A stretch of 32,382 bases of DNA from NCBI GenBank assembly GCA_023401495.1, contig JAEXDU010000011.1, forward strand, positions 1 through 32,382. Direction: 5' to 3'. Origin of the DNA: Bacillota bacterium (lineage in GTDB: Bacteria; Bacillota; Clostridia; Oscillospirales; Acutalibacteraceae). The position numbers and the translations under genes were made by a program. Numbering within the stretch: the first letter of the stretch is position 1; each line of letters opens with the position of its first letter. Under the pieces are notes generated by a model. It worked only from the letters and a program-made list of their open reading frames with translations, was not told the origin of the DNA and did not search any database. Shown in pieces: positions 15,108 through 22,240 of this stretch.

Positions 15108-15130
15108 GGTCTAAAAAGGCAGTTAGACCA
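15091..15130. promoter_or_regulatory. Three GGTC-type half sites around the HD-GYP promoter, probable operator
   Basis: TGGTCTAA (15107-15114) and TTAGACCA (15123-15130) form a perfect 8-bp inverted repeat with an 8-base spacer over the transcription start. A further half site TTTGACC (15091-15097) lies in the promoter spacer. The divergent XRE protein is the likeliest binder. Confidence 0.6.
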
Positions 15131-15199
15131 AATAGTTTAATAACTAAAAACTATTATTCTCTGGCGGTAACGGTAAACTTGATTGTGGAGATGACAAAA

Positions 15200-15856
15200 A
15201 TGAATGATTTGCCGGGATCTCACCTGACCCTTGACCATATACTTCAAATAATGCCCCATAGTCTGTTTACACACATGAGCCGTGTAGAGCTGTATACCAG
15301 GGTGTTTTGCTTTGGGATCGCGTCCAACAGACACCCGGAAGTGGGCCTGGAAGACTGCCTGATGTTTGGACGAGCCGCCTTTTTCCACGATATCGGGAAG
15401 CTCTGGATAGATAATTCCATTTTGGAAAAACCGGACAAGCTGCTGCCGGAAGAGATATTGATTGTACAGCAGCATCCGATTTATGGAAAGGACATTCTGG
15501 AATCCCTGCAGATGAATCCCAACGGCTTTCAGGATGAACGGTTCTTCCGCCTGGCGATAGAAGCGGCGCTGGGCCACCACGAACGGTGGGACGGCCTGGG
15601 GTATCCATTCGGGATCAAGGGGAGGGATATTCCCATTGTCGCCCGGGTGACTTCCATCTGCGATGCCTTCGATGCCATTATCAGCGGGCGGCCGTATTGC
15701 CACAGGCGGCCTGTGGACGAGGCGTTCTGCGAGATCGCAAGGTGCGCAAACACTCAGTTCGATCCCGTTCTTTCGGATTTATTCCTGCAAAATAAAGATT
15801 TGATTCTGAAAGCGGTTTGGGCGCAGATGCAGCTTGTTCAGACCGATACTGAATAA
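15200..15856 (+). CDS. HD-GYP-type metal-dependent phosphohydrolase
   Basis: 218 residues, a single HD domain with the HD-GYP signature. Visible residues are His63-Asp64 in FFHDIGK, His92 in QQHPIYGKDIL, the His126-His127-Glu-Arg-Trp-Asp-Gly-Leu-Gly-Tyr-Pro block and Asp156 in ICDAFDAI. HD-GYP proteins commonly cleave cyclic di-GMP, or other cyclic dinucleotides, to mono- or linear nucleotides. There is no receiver, PAS or membrane part, so it is a stand-alone soluble domain. The ATG at 15200 is preferred because TGTGGAG lies 9 bases upstream; ATG 15191 is too close to that site. Activity is predicted from intact motifs; the substrate is unproved. Confidence 0.88.
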   Translation: MNDLPGSHLTLDHILQIMPHSLFTHMSRVELYTRVFCFGIASNRHPEVGLEDCLMFGRAAFFHDIGKLWIDNSILEKPDKLLPEEILIVQQHPIYGKDILESLQMNPNGFQDERFFRLAIEAALGHHERWDGLGYPFGIKGRDIPIVARVTSICDAFDAIISGRPYCHRRPVDEAFCEIARCANTQFDPVLSDLFLQNKDLILKAVWAQMQLVQTDTE

Positions 15857-15994
15857 AGACAGGAGAATTTTGTTCTTTTGTTTGCTTTAACTAACATATT
15901 TTATAAGCGCCTGCACGTATCCTTTCTTATTTTTAAATCATAAACGAAGACCCATGAAGTTTCTGGTCGGATTAGGCCTGTCTTCCAGAACATA

Positions 15995-16029
15995 AAAAAA
16001 CTGCTCAGAGCAATTCTGAGCAGTTTTTT
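15995..16029. terminator. Bidirectional terminator after the HD-GYP gene
   Basis: A perfect 15-bp inverted repeat (15995-16009 with 16015-16029) has an 8-bp GC-containing core CTGCTCAG/CTGAGCAG, a 5-base loop and A6/T6 flanks. It lies about 140 bp after the HD-GYP stop. The stretch between the stop and this hairpin holds no gene that I can see. Confidence 0.85.
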
Positions 16030-16138
16030 ATGCTTTTAGTATGAGACATACGGATTTGCTGAGAGAAATAGTTTTGGTCCAGGAGTGATTGCCCGCATCT
16101 ATGTCGATCCAGAGCAAAAGATGGAGAGCGCCAAACGA

Positions 16139-16174
16139 AAAGGCCGAGAGACGTTTGAGCATCTCCCGGCCTTT
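16139..16174 (-). terminator. Terminator of the psuK-psuG operon
   Basis: 13-base arms AAAGGCCGAGAGA (16139-16151) and TCTCCCGGCCTTT (16162-16174) pair with one mismatch. A TTTTCGTTT tract follows on the minus strand. It begins 19 bp beyond the psuG stop. Confidence 0.8.
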
Positions 16175-16193
16175 CTATATATAGGATATTGTT

Positions 16194-17120
16194 TTACTTC
16201 AGCTTGCAAAGCTCGCAGGCAACCTTCGCGCCGAGCGCGGCGTTGTTGTATACCAGATGGATATTGGCCTCCAGGCTCTTGCCCCCTGTGATCTTCTGGA
16301 TTTTATCCAGCAGGTAGGGGGTGGTGTCCTTTCCTTTGATACCGAGCTTGTGTGCTTCCTCGCAGGCTTCGTCGATGGACTTTGCAATATAATCGTGATC
16401 CATGGCAAATTCTTCGGGAATGGGATTGGTGACGAGCAGGCCGCCCTTCAGGTTCAAATCTTCCTTGGCCTGGAAGATGCTGGCCAGCTCCGCCGGGGTA
16501 TCTACGCGGTAATCAACTTTGAAGCCGCTTTTGCGGGTATAGAACGCGGGCAGCTCCTCCGTCTGGTAGCCGAGAACGGATACACCCTTTGTCTCGAGGT
16601 ATTCCATTGTAAGGCCGAGGTCGAGGATGGATTTTGCACCGGCACAAACCACCATCACCGGGGTGACGGCCAGCTCTTCCAGGTCGGCGGAAATATCCAT
16701 GGTGGTTTCGGCTCCGCGGTGAACGCCGCCGATGCCGCCGGTGGCAAATACAGAGATTCCCGCCAGAGCGGCGACGATCATGGTTGCCGCAACGGTGGTC
16801 GCGCCATCCTCGCCGCGGGCAGCCAGTACCGGCAGGTCCCTGCGGCTCGCCTTGGTTACATCCAGACCCTTTTTGCCGAGGTAGTCGATCTCCTCTTTCG
16901 AGAGACCGGCGCGCAGCTTGCCGCCGATTACCGCGATGGTCGCCGGAACAGCGCCGTTCTCGCGGATGATCTGCTCTACCTTCAGAGCGGTTTCTACGTT
17001 CTGGGGGTACGGCATGCCGTGAGAGATGATCGTAGATTCCAGTGCGACGACCGGCTGATTGGCTGCAAGAGCCTCTTTGACCTCGGGAGAAATTTCGAGA
17101 TATTGTTTCAGTTGATTCAT
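16194..17120 (-). CDS. psuG: Pseudouridine-5'-phosphate glycosidase
   Basis: 308 residues, full length for the family. It reversibly splits pseudouridine 5'-phosphate into uracil and ribose-5-phosphate. The E. coli active-site set is matched with a constant offset of three: Glu28 (ALESTIISHG), Lys90 (VTKASRRDLP), Asp146 (ISADLEEL) and Lys163 (CAGAKSILD). The C-terminal VYNNAALGAKVA carries the conserved asparagine. GTATTATC-type leader DNA with AAGGAG precedes the ATG. It lies 126 bp downstream of psuK and is probably in the same transcript. Its ribose-5-phosphate product joins the pool used by the deo operon in the same window. Confidence 0.96.
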   Translation of the reverse strand: MNQLKQYLEISPEVKEALAANQPVVALESTIISHGMPYPQNVETALKVEQIIRENGAVPATIAVIGGKLRAGLSKEEIDYLGKKGLDVTKASRRDLPVLAARGEDGATTVAATMIVAALAGISVFATGGIGGVHRGAETTMDISADLEELAVTPVMVVCAGAKSILDLGLTMEYLETKGVSVLGYQTEELPAFYTRKSGFKVDYRVDTPAELASIFQAKEDLNLKGGLLVTNPIPEEFAMDHDYIAKSIDEACEEAHKLGIKGKDTTPYLLDKIQKITGGKSLEANIHLVYNNAALGAKVACELCKLK

Positions 17121-17188
17121 GATAATACTCCTTTCAGCGGTGCTTCCGGCTTATGGATACTCATTTCATTTATTAAAGAAAGGGCCGT

Positions 17189-17223
17189 CGGTTGCCCCTC
17201 CGCCTGCGGCGGGGAAGGAACCG
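17189..17223. repeat. GC-rich intergenic hairpin with shared core, between psuK and psuG
   Basis: Outer arms CGGTT (17189-17193) and AACCG (17219-17223) enclose a GC-rich core. On the minus strand the core reads TCCCCGCCGCAGGCGGA (17199-17215), identical at 16 of 17 bases to the hairpin at 31236-31252. Confidence 0.55.
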
Positions 17224-17246
17224 CTGTATTCGTAGAAGGCCATCTT

Positions 17247-18371
17247 TTAAAGCGAATTGGCGGTATCACTTTGCGGGAGCGTTGTTTCTCTATGTTTCAT
17301 TTTGTGAAGTACGTTTTCACTGCTCATCTGCGGGCTGATCGTTGCCGCGCTTTCAATGCAGATGGATGCGGCGGCCATTCCGGCGCGGGCGCAGTCTTCC
17401 ATCGGGAAATTCTGCAGCCAGCCCCACACAACCGCGGCCATCATGCTGTCTCCGGCGCCCGTGGTGTTGACGATCTCACTCTGATATGGGGGAACAGTGA
17501 CATGCTGCTCGTGGTTTGCGCAGTAAACGCCGTTTTGCCCCATGGAGATGAATACCTGCGAAAGGCCGGTCTGCAGAAGCGCGTTTGCCGCCTGTTCCAG
17601 CGAGCGTTCGTCGTGAATCTTTACGCCGCTGAGCAGTTCGGCTTCGAGAAGATTCGGCTTGAGCGTATGGAATTTTCCCAGCAGGCCGGAGAGCTTCCCC
17701 GCCTTTGCGGTGGAAACCGGGTCACAGAACAGCGGCACATGGAAGGTTTCGGTAATATAGCGGATTGTGTCGGCGGTCAAGTTGGTGTCGATCACGCACA
17801 GGGCCGCATTGCTGATCAAATCGGCACGGCGTTCCAGGTACTGCGGGGTCAGGTTGTCGTAAATCTGCATGTCAGAGATAGCCAGCTCCATATCGCCGTG
17901 TTCATTTGTGATAAACACGTATGTGGAGGTAGACCCGCCCGGCACAGTCAGAGATTCTGTAATGTCGATGCCCGCGCTGCGGCAGCTGCCCGCCAGCTCC
18001 GCCGCATAGGCATCCTCGCCCAGCGCGGTGATGAGCTTTACCTCTACGTCGAACATGGCCAGGTTCTGCGCGATGTTCCGTCCCACTCCACCGGGGGAAA
18101 GCGATACCCGCCCGGGGTTCGAGTCCTTCTGCACCAGAGGGGCAAAGGGCTTTCCGGCAATATCGATATTCGCGCCGCCGATCACAACGACATATGGCGT
18201 TTTTTGCAGAATGTAGCTCTTGCCGAGAATTCTCCCTTTTTTCATCAGGTTCGAGATGTGCACCGCCACGGAGGAACGCGAGATTCCCGCTTTATCCGCC
18301 AGCTCCTGCTGTGAAATGGTGGGGTCCTTTTCAATCCATTGAAGAATCTGCCGTTCTCTTTCTGTTATCAT
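17247..18371 (-). CDS. psuK: PfkB-family pseudouridine kinase with N-terminal winged HTH
   Basis: 374 residues in two parts. Residues 1-58 form a winged HTH (RERQILQWIEKDPTISQQELADKAGISRSSVAVHIS). Residues 60-374 form a ribokinase-like PfkB domain with VIGGANIDIAGKP, SPGGVGRNIAQNLA and the catalytic NTTGAGDSMMAA (Asp308 as base). It phosphorylates pseudouridine to pseudouridine 5'-phosphate for PsuG. The start at 18371 has AAGGAAG 7 bases upstream; the frame extends to 18476 without conservation. Kinases of this group with an HTH are known in bacteria, and self-regulation by substrate is plausible here because a palindrome lies just after the predicted transcription start. The kinase call rests on the psuG neighbour; other nucleoside substrates are possible. 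Confidence 0.92.
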   Translation of the reverse strand: MITERERQILQWIEKDPTISQQELADKAGISRSSVAVHISNLMKKGRILGKSYILQKTPYVVVIGGANIDIAGKPFAPLVQKDSNPGRVSLSPGGVGRNIAQNLAMFDVEVKLITALGEDAYAAELAGSCRSAGIDITESLTVPGGSTSTYVFITNEHGDMELAISDMQIYDNLTPQYLERRADLISNAALCVIDTNLTADTIRYITETFHVPLFCDPVSTAKAGKLSGLLGKFHTLKPNLLEAELLSGVKIHDERSLEQAANALLQTGLSQVFISMGQNGVYCANHEQHVTVPPYQSEIVNTTGAGDSMMAAVVWGWLQNFPMEDCARAGMAAASICIESAATISPQMSSENVLHKMKHRETTLPQSDTANSL

Positions 18372-18510
18372 CTTATCACTTCCTTTATCATGAGAATCAG
18401 AATGTTCTATCTGCAAGCGGCGGGTATCCCGTCCCGAGTTCAAAGCTCTCTTAATCTTCGGCAGCTCCTGTTGCAACCAATGTCAGATTTTTATAATCAA
18501 ATGTTTATTA

Positions 18511-18530
18511 ACGTAATCTTATGCTTACGT
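18511..18530. promoter_or_regulatory. Palindrome downstream of the psuK transcription start, probable operator
   Basis: ACGTAA (18511-18516) and TTACGT (18525-18530), perfect arms 8 bp apart, fall about +7 to +26 of the predicted psuK transcript. That position suits a roadblock repressor, possibly the HTH of PsuK itself. Confidence 0.5.
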
Positions 18531-18543
18531 GATTTCAAGACTT

Positions 18544-18572
18544 AGTTTAGCAATCCAGCCTTAAACTGTCAA
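18544..18572 (-). promoter_or_regulatory. Sigma-A promoter of the psuK-psuG operon
   Basis: On the minus strand, a consensus TTGACA (18567-18572) and TAAACT (18544-18549) have a 17-bp spacer. The predicted leader before the psuK start is about 165 bases. Confidence 0.65.
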
Positions 18573-18664
18573 GAACAAAATGTGGAATTCCAGAAAAAAG
18601 CATGATTACCGTCATTCTGCACAAAATAGGTTTATGTGAATAGAAATTATGCTATATTTCACGA

Positions 18665-18710
18665 AAAAGGACACCTGTCCTTTTATTTCACTCTTCTATT
18701 GATATACAAT
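18665..18710 (+). promoter_or_regulatory. 20-bp palindrome and -10 box upstream of the Crp/Fnr-type gene
   Basis: AAAAGGACACCTGTCCTTTT (18665-18684) is a perfect palindrome with 9-bp arms and a 2-base centre. A -10-like TACAAT sits at 18705-18710 with no good -35 box. With a start near 18716 the palindrome centre lies at about -41.5, the position of class II Crp/Fnr activator sites. This suggests autoactivation by the gene that follows. Confidence 0.6.
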
Positions 18711-18730
18711 ACAATCAGAAGGGAGGGTGT

Positions 18731-19438
18731 ATGGTGAAGGTCAGTGAATATTTAGAAGCGGAAAGCGAACCATTCCGCAAGGAGCTTCGCAAGATGCTGG
18801 CGAAATATCCGGCAGACGGCCAGGTGTACCCGATCACCCTTTCGGCGGGCGAAAGCCTCATCCATGAGGACGACCCAACCAATATGGTGTATTACCTTAT
18901 GAAAGGCCGTGTGTCCGTTGTTACCAACCAGACCGGCGTTTCACGCTACACCCTGACCGAGGCTGCGGCGCCGGAGTTTTTTGGGGAATATGAGGTGCTC
19001 GGCGGAATTCCCCGTTATATTGCCGAGGTTCGCGCGGTGACCCCGTGCAAGCTGGCCGCTTTCCCGATGGATGCCTATCTGCTGTGGATGCGCTGCGATC
19101 AGGAGCTGTTTTTCCTGCATGTTCGCTGGATTCTGAACAGCTATATCAACCAGACGGCCAATGAGCGCAGCCTGCATTTTCTCGATTCGGACGGGAGGGT
19201 CGTTCAGTTTTTGATCCGCGCGTATGAAAAATGCGGGGATATGCCCGAATCCGTAAGGCTGACGTACACGCGCATGGAGATTGCCGAAACGACCGGCAAC
19301 AGCGTGCGCACGGTGAACCGGGCCGTTTCACGGCTGGTGGAAAAACATCTGGTGAGCGTGAAAAACGGAAAGCTGCAAATCACCGCCGCTCAGTACGAGG
19401 CCCTGAAAAAAGAGATGGAATCTTTTCTTTTGAAATAA
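18731..19438 (+). CDS. Crp/Fnr-family transcriptional regulator
   Basis: 235 residues. Residues ~30-125 form a cyclic-nucleotide-binding-type beta roll (ITLSAGESLIHEDDPTNMVYYLMKGRVSVV and EFFGEYEVLGGIPRYIAEVRAV). Residues ~150-225 form the winged HTH, whose recognition region reads MEIAETTGNSVRTVNRAVSRLVEKHLV. There is no Fnr-like N-terminal cysteine cluster, so it probably binds a small ligand rather than sensing oxygen through Fe-S. GGAGG lies only 4 bases from ATG 18731; GTG 18734 would give 7, so the start could be one codon later. It sits 70 bp before yjjI in the same direction, in a probable operon, and the palindrome upstream is a likely site. Confidence 0.9.
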   Translation: MVKVSEYLEAESEPFRKELRKMLAKYPADGQVYPITLSAGESLIHEDDPTNMVYYLMKGRVSVVTNQTGVSRYTLTEAAAPEFFGEYEVLGGIPRYIAEVRAVTPCKLAAFPMDAYLLWMRCDQELFFLHVRWILNSYINQTANERSLHFLDSDGRVVQFLIRAYEKCGDMPESVRLTYTRMEIAETTGNSVRTVNRAVSRLVEKHLVSVKNGKLQITAAQYEALKKEMESFLLK

Positions 19439-19508
19439 TCCCTGCGCAGAGTGGACTACCGTCTGCGCGTACCGTTTCCGCACAGAAGATCGGAAAGGAG
19501 AAATTGTC

Positions 19509-21014
19509 ATGATCGATTTGGAAAACACCTATCAAACCCTCACGTCCCGTGAGCTGACCCATGAACAAAAGCTGATGGGTCTGGCCAAATGTGCAGAGAA
19601 CGCGCTGGATGTGCTGAACATTCCGCCGCGCACAAAGCATTTTTTTGAAACAGGCGCGATCAACGACCTGTTTGAAGGGGGAGCGCCGTACCGCCCGCGT
19701 TATATTCTGCCCGATTACGAGAAATTTGTGAAGCAGGGCAGCGAGTTTTTAAAGCTGGGCCCGCCCAAAACGCTGGACGAACTGATTTTCTCCCTGATGA
19801 TCCTGTACCGCCATGTGCCGTCCATCACAAACTTCCCGGTATATCTGGGCAGTCTCGACAAGATGATGGAACCGTACCTCGACGGCCACACGGATGAGGA
19901 AATTCGCGAAAAGCTGCGTCTGTTCCTCACGTATCTTGACCGCACCATCACCGACTCGTTCTGTCACGCCAATCTTGGGCCGGAAGATACCCGTGCGGGC
20001 CGCCTGATTTTGCAGGTGGAAGCGGAGCTGAAAAATACGGTTCCCAACTTTACCATTAAATACGACCCGGCCATCACGCCGGATTCCTTTATGGAGCAGG
20101 CAATCCAGTGCTCGCTGGACTGTTCGAACCCGGCCATCTGCAACCATGTGGCCAACGGGGTACCGTTCGGCGATCAGTACGGCGTAGCAAGCTGCTACAA
20201 CATCCTGCCGACGCAGGGCGGCGCGTACACGCTCACCCGCGTCACACTCACCGAGCTGGTGAAGGAAGCAAAAAACGAGGAGCATTTCCTGAATGAGCTG
20301 CTGCCGGAATGCCTTGGCCTGATTGCCGATTATATGAACGAGCGCATCCGCTTTATCGTGGAAGAATCTGGCTTCTTCGAGTCGAACTTCCTCGTGAAGG
20401 AGGGGCTGCTCTCCAAAGACCGCTTCCTCGGCATGTTCGGCGTTACCGGCCTCGCAGAGTGTGTCAACGCACTGCTGCGGGAGCAGGGGAAGAAATATGG
20501 GCAGGATCCGGAGGCCGACGACCTCGGCGTGCGGATTATGAACAGAATCAACGAGCTTGTACCGCAGTACAAGGCGCTGTATTCCCCGATCTGCGGCGAT
20601 CAGTTCCTGCTGCACGCGCAGGTTGGGCTCGACAGCGACCAGGGCATTACGTCCGGTGTGCGCATCCCGATCGGCGACGAACCGGTTTCCTTTGCCGACC
20701 ATCTGCGCCACAGCTCGAAGTTCCATCATTATTTCCCCGCGGGAGTGGGCGATATCTTCCCGATCGCGAGCAACGTCCACCAGAATCCGGCCGCGCTGCT
20801 GGATGTGGTGAAGGGTGCGTTCTCCCTCGGCGTTCAGTATATGAGCTTCTATTCCGCTGATACCGACCTCATCCGTATTACCGGATTCCTCGTCAAGCGC
20901 AGCGAAATGGAAAAGTACAGAAAGCATGAAGCGGTTCTGCAGAATACCACGCAGCTTGGCGCGCCAAACTATGATAAAAATCACCTTGCCGAAAGAAAGG
21001 TTCGAATGGCATGA
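19509..21014 (+). CDS. yjjI: YjjI-family glycyl radical enzyme
   Basis: 501 residues of the short YjjI (DUF3029) branch of glycyl radical enzymes; E. coli YjjI is of similar size, while pyruvate formate-lyase is near 760. The glycyl radical site is Gly459 in DLIRITGFLVK, 42 residues from the C-terminus, matching the RVxGY-type loop. A candidate thiyl cysteine is Cys229 (YGVASCYNILPTQGGAYTL), though Cys201, Cys205 and Cys211 are close by. AAAGGAG lies 8 bases before the ATG. It overlaps yjjW by 4 bp. I know no settled reaction for YjjI. Its place beside deo genes, as in E. coli, links it to deoxynucleoside breakdown. It is expected to work only without oxygen. Confidence 0.93.
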   Translation: MIDLENTYQTLTSRELTHEQKLMGLAKCAENALDVLNIPPRTKHFFETGAINDLFEGGAPYRPRYILPDYEKFVKQGSEFLKLGPPKTLDELIFSLMILYRHVPSITNFPVYLGSLDKMMEPYLDGHTDEEIREKLRLFLTYLDRTITDSFCHANLGPEDTRAGRLILQVEAELKNTVPNFTIKYDPAITPDSFMEQAIQCSLDCSNPAICNHVANGVPFGDQYGVASCYNILPTQGGAYTLTRVTLTELVKEAKNEEHFLNELLPECLGLIADYMNERIRFIVEESGFFESNFLVKEGLLSKDRFLGMFGVTGLAECVNALLREQGKKYGQDPEADDLGVRIMNRINELVPQYKALYSPICGDQFLLHAQVGLDSDQGITSGVRIPIGDEPVSFADHLRHSSKFHHYFPAGVGDIFPIASNVHQNPAALLDVVKGAFSLGVQYMSFYSADTDLIRITGFLVKRSEMEKYRKHEAVLQNTTQLGAPNYDKNHLAERKVRMA

Positions 21015-21847
21015 CAAAAGTGCCTGTCAACCAGATCATTCCGTTCAGTACGGTCGACGGCCCGGGCAGCCGCACCTCCATCTTTTTGCAGAAATGCAAC
21101 ATCGCGTGCGGCTACTGCCATAATCCCGAAACGCAGAATCTCTGCAACAACTGCGGCGTGTGTGTGCCGCGATGTCCCGAGGGCGCACTTTCTATGGTGG
21201 ACGGAGTCGTGGTGTGGGATGAATCCAAATGCGTTTCCTGCAACACCTGTATCGAGGTATGTCCGCATCATGCGTCCCCGAAAATCCGCTGGATGGACGC
21301 CCCCGCCGTGATGAAGGAAGTGGAAAAGAACATTCCGTTTATCCGCGGGATCACCGTTTCCGGCGGTGAGTGCGGACTGTACCCCCAGTTTTTGCAGGAG
21401 CTGTTCACACTGGCCAAAGCAAAGGGCCTTACCTGTCTGCTGGACAGCAACGGCACCGTGCGCTTTTCCAAATACCCGGAGCTGATGAAAGTCTGCGACG
21501 GCGTGATGCTGGATGTAAAAGCGTGGTCGCCGGGCGTATTCCGGGCGCTCACGGGCGGCGACAATGCCGCCGTCAAGGAAAACCTCCTGTTCCTGTCCTC
21601 CTGCGGGAAGCTTGAGGAAGTGCGCATTGTCAATGTAGAGGGTCATGTCGATGCTGCGGATGCAATCCGCGGTACCGCAGAGCTGCTCGGCCCGCTGGCC
21701 GGCAGTACGCGCCTGCTTTTGATCTCTTTCCGGAATAATGGCGTGAAAGGCCCGTTCGCGGCATTTTCTTCCCCCTCTCCCGAAAGGATGAAGCAGCTCG
21801 CGGAGCTGGCCGCTTCCGTCGGGTTCCGCAATATCATTGTAAAATAG
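21011..21847 (+). CDS. yjjW: YjjW-family glycyl radical enzyme activase (radical SAM)
   Basis: 278 residues. The radical SAM motif is Cys29-x3-Cys33-x2-Cys36 in KCNIACGYCHNPE. An inserted two-cluster ferredoxin domain follows (Cys45, 48, 51, 55 and Cys74, 77, 80, 84). SAM-binding strands include GITVSGGECGLYPQF and DSNGTVRFSKYPEL. It reductively cleaves S-adenosylmethionine to abstract hydrogen from Gly459 of YjjI. Translation is coupled to yjjI by an ATGA overlap. No clear terminator follows, so some read-through toward the lacI-deo operon is possible. Confidence 0.94.
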   Translation: MTKVPVNQIIPFSTVDGPGSRTSIFLQKCNIACGYCHNPETQNLCNNCGVCVPRCPEGALSMVDGVVVWDESKCVSCNTCIEVCPHHASPKIRWMDAPAVMKEVEKNIPFIRGITVSGGECGLYPQFLQELFTLAKAKGLTCLLDSNGTVRFSKYPELMKVCDGVMLDVKAWSPGVFRALTGGDNAAVKENLLFLSSCGKLEEVRIVNVEGHVDAADAIRGTAELLGPLAGSTRLLLISFRNNGVKGPFAAFSSPSPERMKQLAELAASVGFRNIIVK

Positions 21848-21938
21848 CGGCAAGCGGCTGTTTTACGCTTATCTGAAAAATCAATGTGCTTCGGCACAGG
21901 TGGCCCGTTTCGAAAAATGAATTTCCTCCGATTGCGCC

Positions 21939-21976
21939 CCGGCCCGTTCTCCCGAAAAGGCGGGCCGGCCGGCCCG
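21939..21976. promoter_or_regulatory. Alternating GC-rich arms in the yjjW-lacI gap
   Basis: CCGGCCCG (21939-21946), CGGGCCGG (21961-21968) and CCGGCCCG (21969-21976) can pair in two exclusive ways, and 21961-21976 is itself a 16-bp palindrome. It may be a terminator-like or attenuator structure; no U tract follows directly. The rest of the 390-bp gap holds the lacI promoter and operator and no gene. Confidence 0.4.
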
Positions 21977-22060
21977 ATCCTCTGAAAATGATTTTTTCTT
22001 TGCATAATTTCATTTCAGGCTGCATTTTTAGAAAATTTCCATAAAATTCCATAAAAATAA

Positions 22061-22089
22061 TTTACGAAATGGCAGAAGTGGTTTATAAT
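22061..22089 (+). promoter_or_regulatory. Sigma-A promoter of the lacI-deo operon
   Basis: TTTACG (22061-22066) and a consensus TATAAT (22084-22089) have a 17-bp spacer. The leader before the GTG start is about 145 bases. Confidence 0.65.
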
Positions 22090-22119
22090 ATACACAAACA
22101 GACCATTTGGGCCGTTGAA

Positions 22120-22133
22120 TGAAACCGGTTTCA
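22120..22133. promoter_or_regulatory. LacI-family operator downstream of the deo promoter
   Basis: TGAAACCGGTTTCA is a perfect 14-bp palindrome with the central CG typical of LacI/GalR operators. It lies about 30 bp after the -10 box, inside the leader, where a bound repressor would block elongation. The gene that follows encodes a LacI-type protein, so autorepression of the operon is likely. Confidence 0.8.
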
Positions 22134-22240
22134 AACTTTATGGTGCCAGCGGGCATCTTTTTGCAGGCAGGGCGGGCGTTTTCTAATCGCCAGCCGCTTC
22201 CCGTACGGGGAGCCAAACTTTGATACATAGAAGGTTTTGG

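Noticed and set aside
16085..16291. Possible 68-residue plus-strand gene after the HD-GYP terminator
   Set aside because: AGGAG lies too close to its GTG start, and the frame runs through the psuG terminator and into psuG antisense sequence. No family was recognised.
16257..18314. 685-residue open frame on the plus strand across psuG and psuK
   Set aside because: It is antisense to two well-supported genes and spans their intergenic gap. It has no ribosome site or recognisable domain and is explained by the codon bias of the real genes.
18610..18662. GTGAA...TTCAC pair upstream of the Crp/Fnr-type gene as a classic Crp site
   Set aside because: The arms are only 5 bp and 17 bases apart, unlike the 6-base spacing of a Crp site; the 20-bp palindrome nearby is far stronger.
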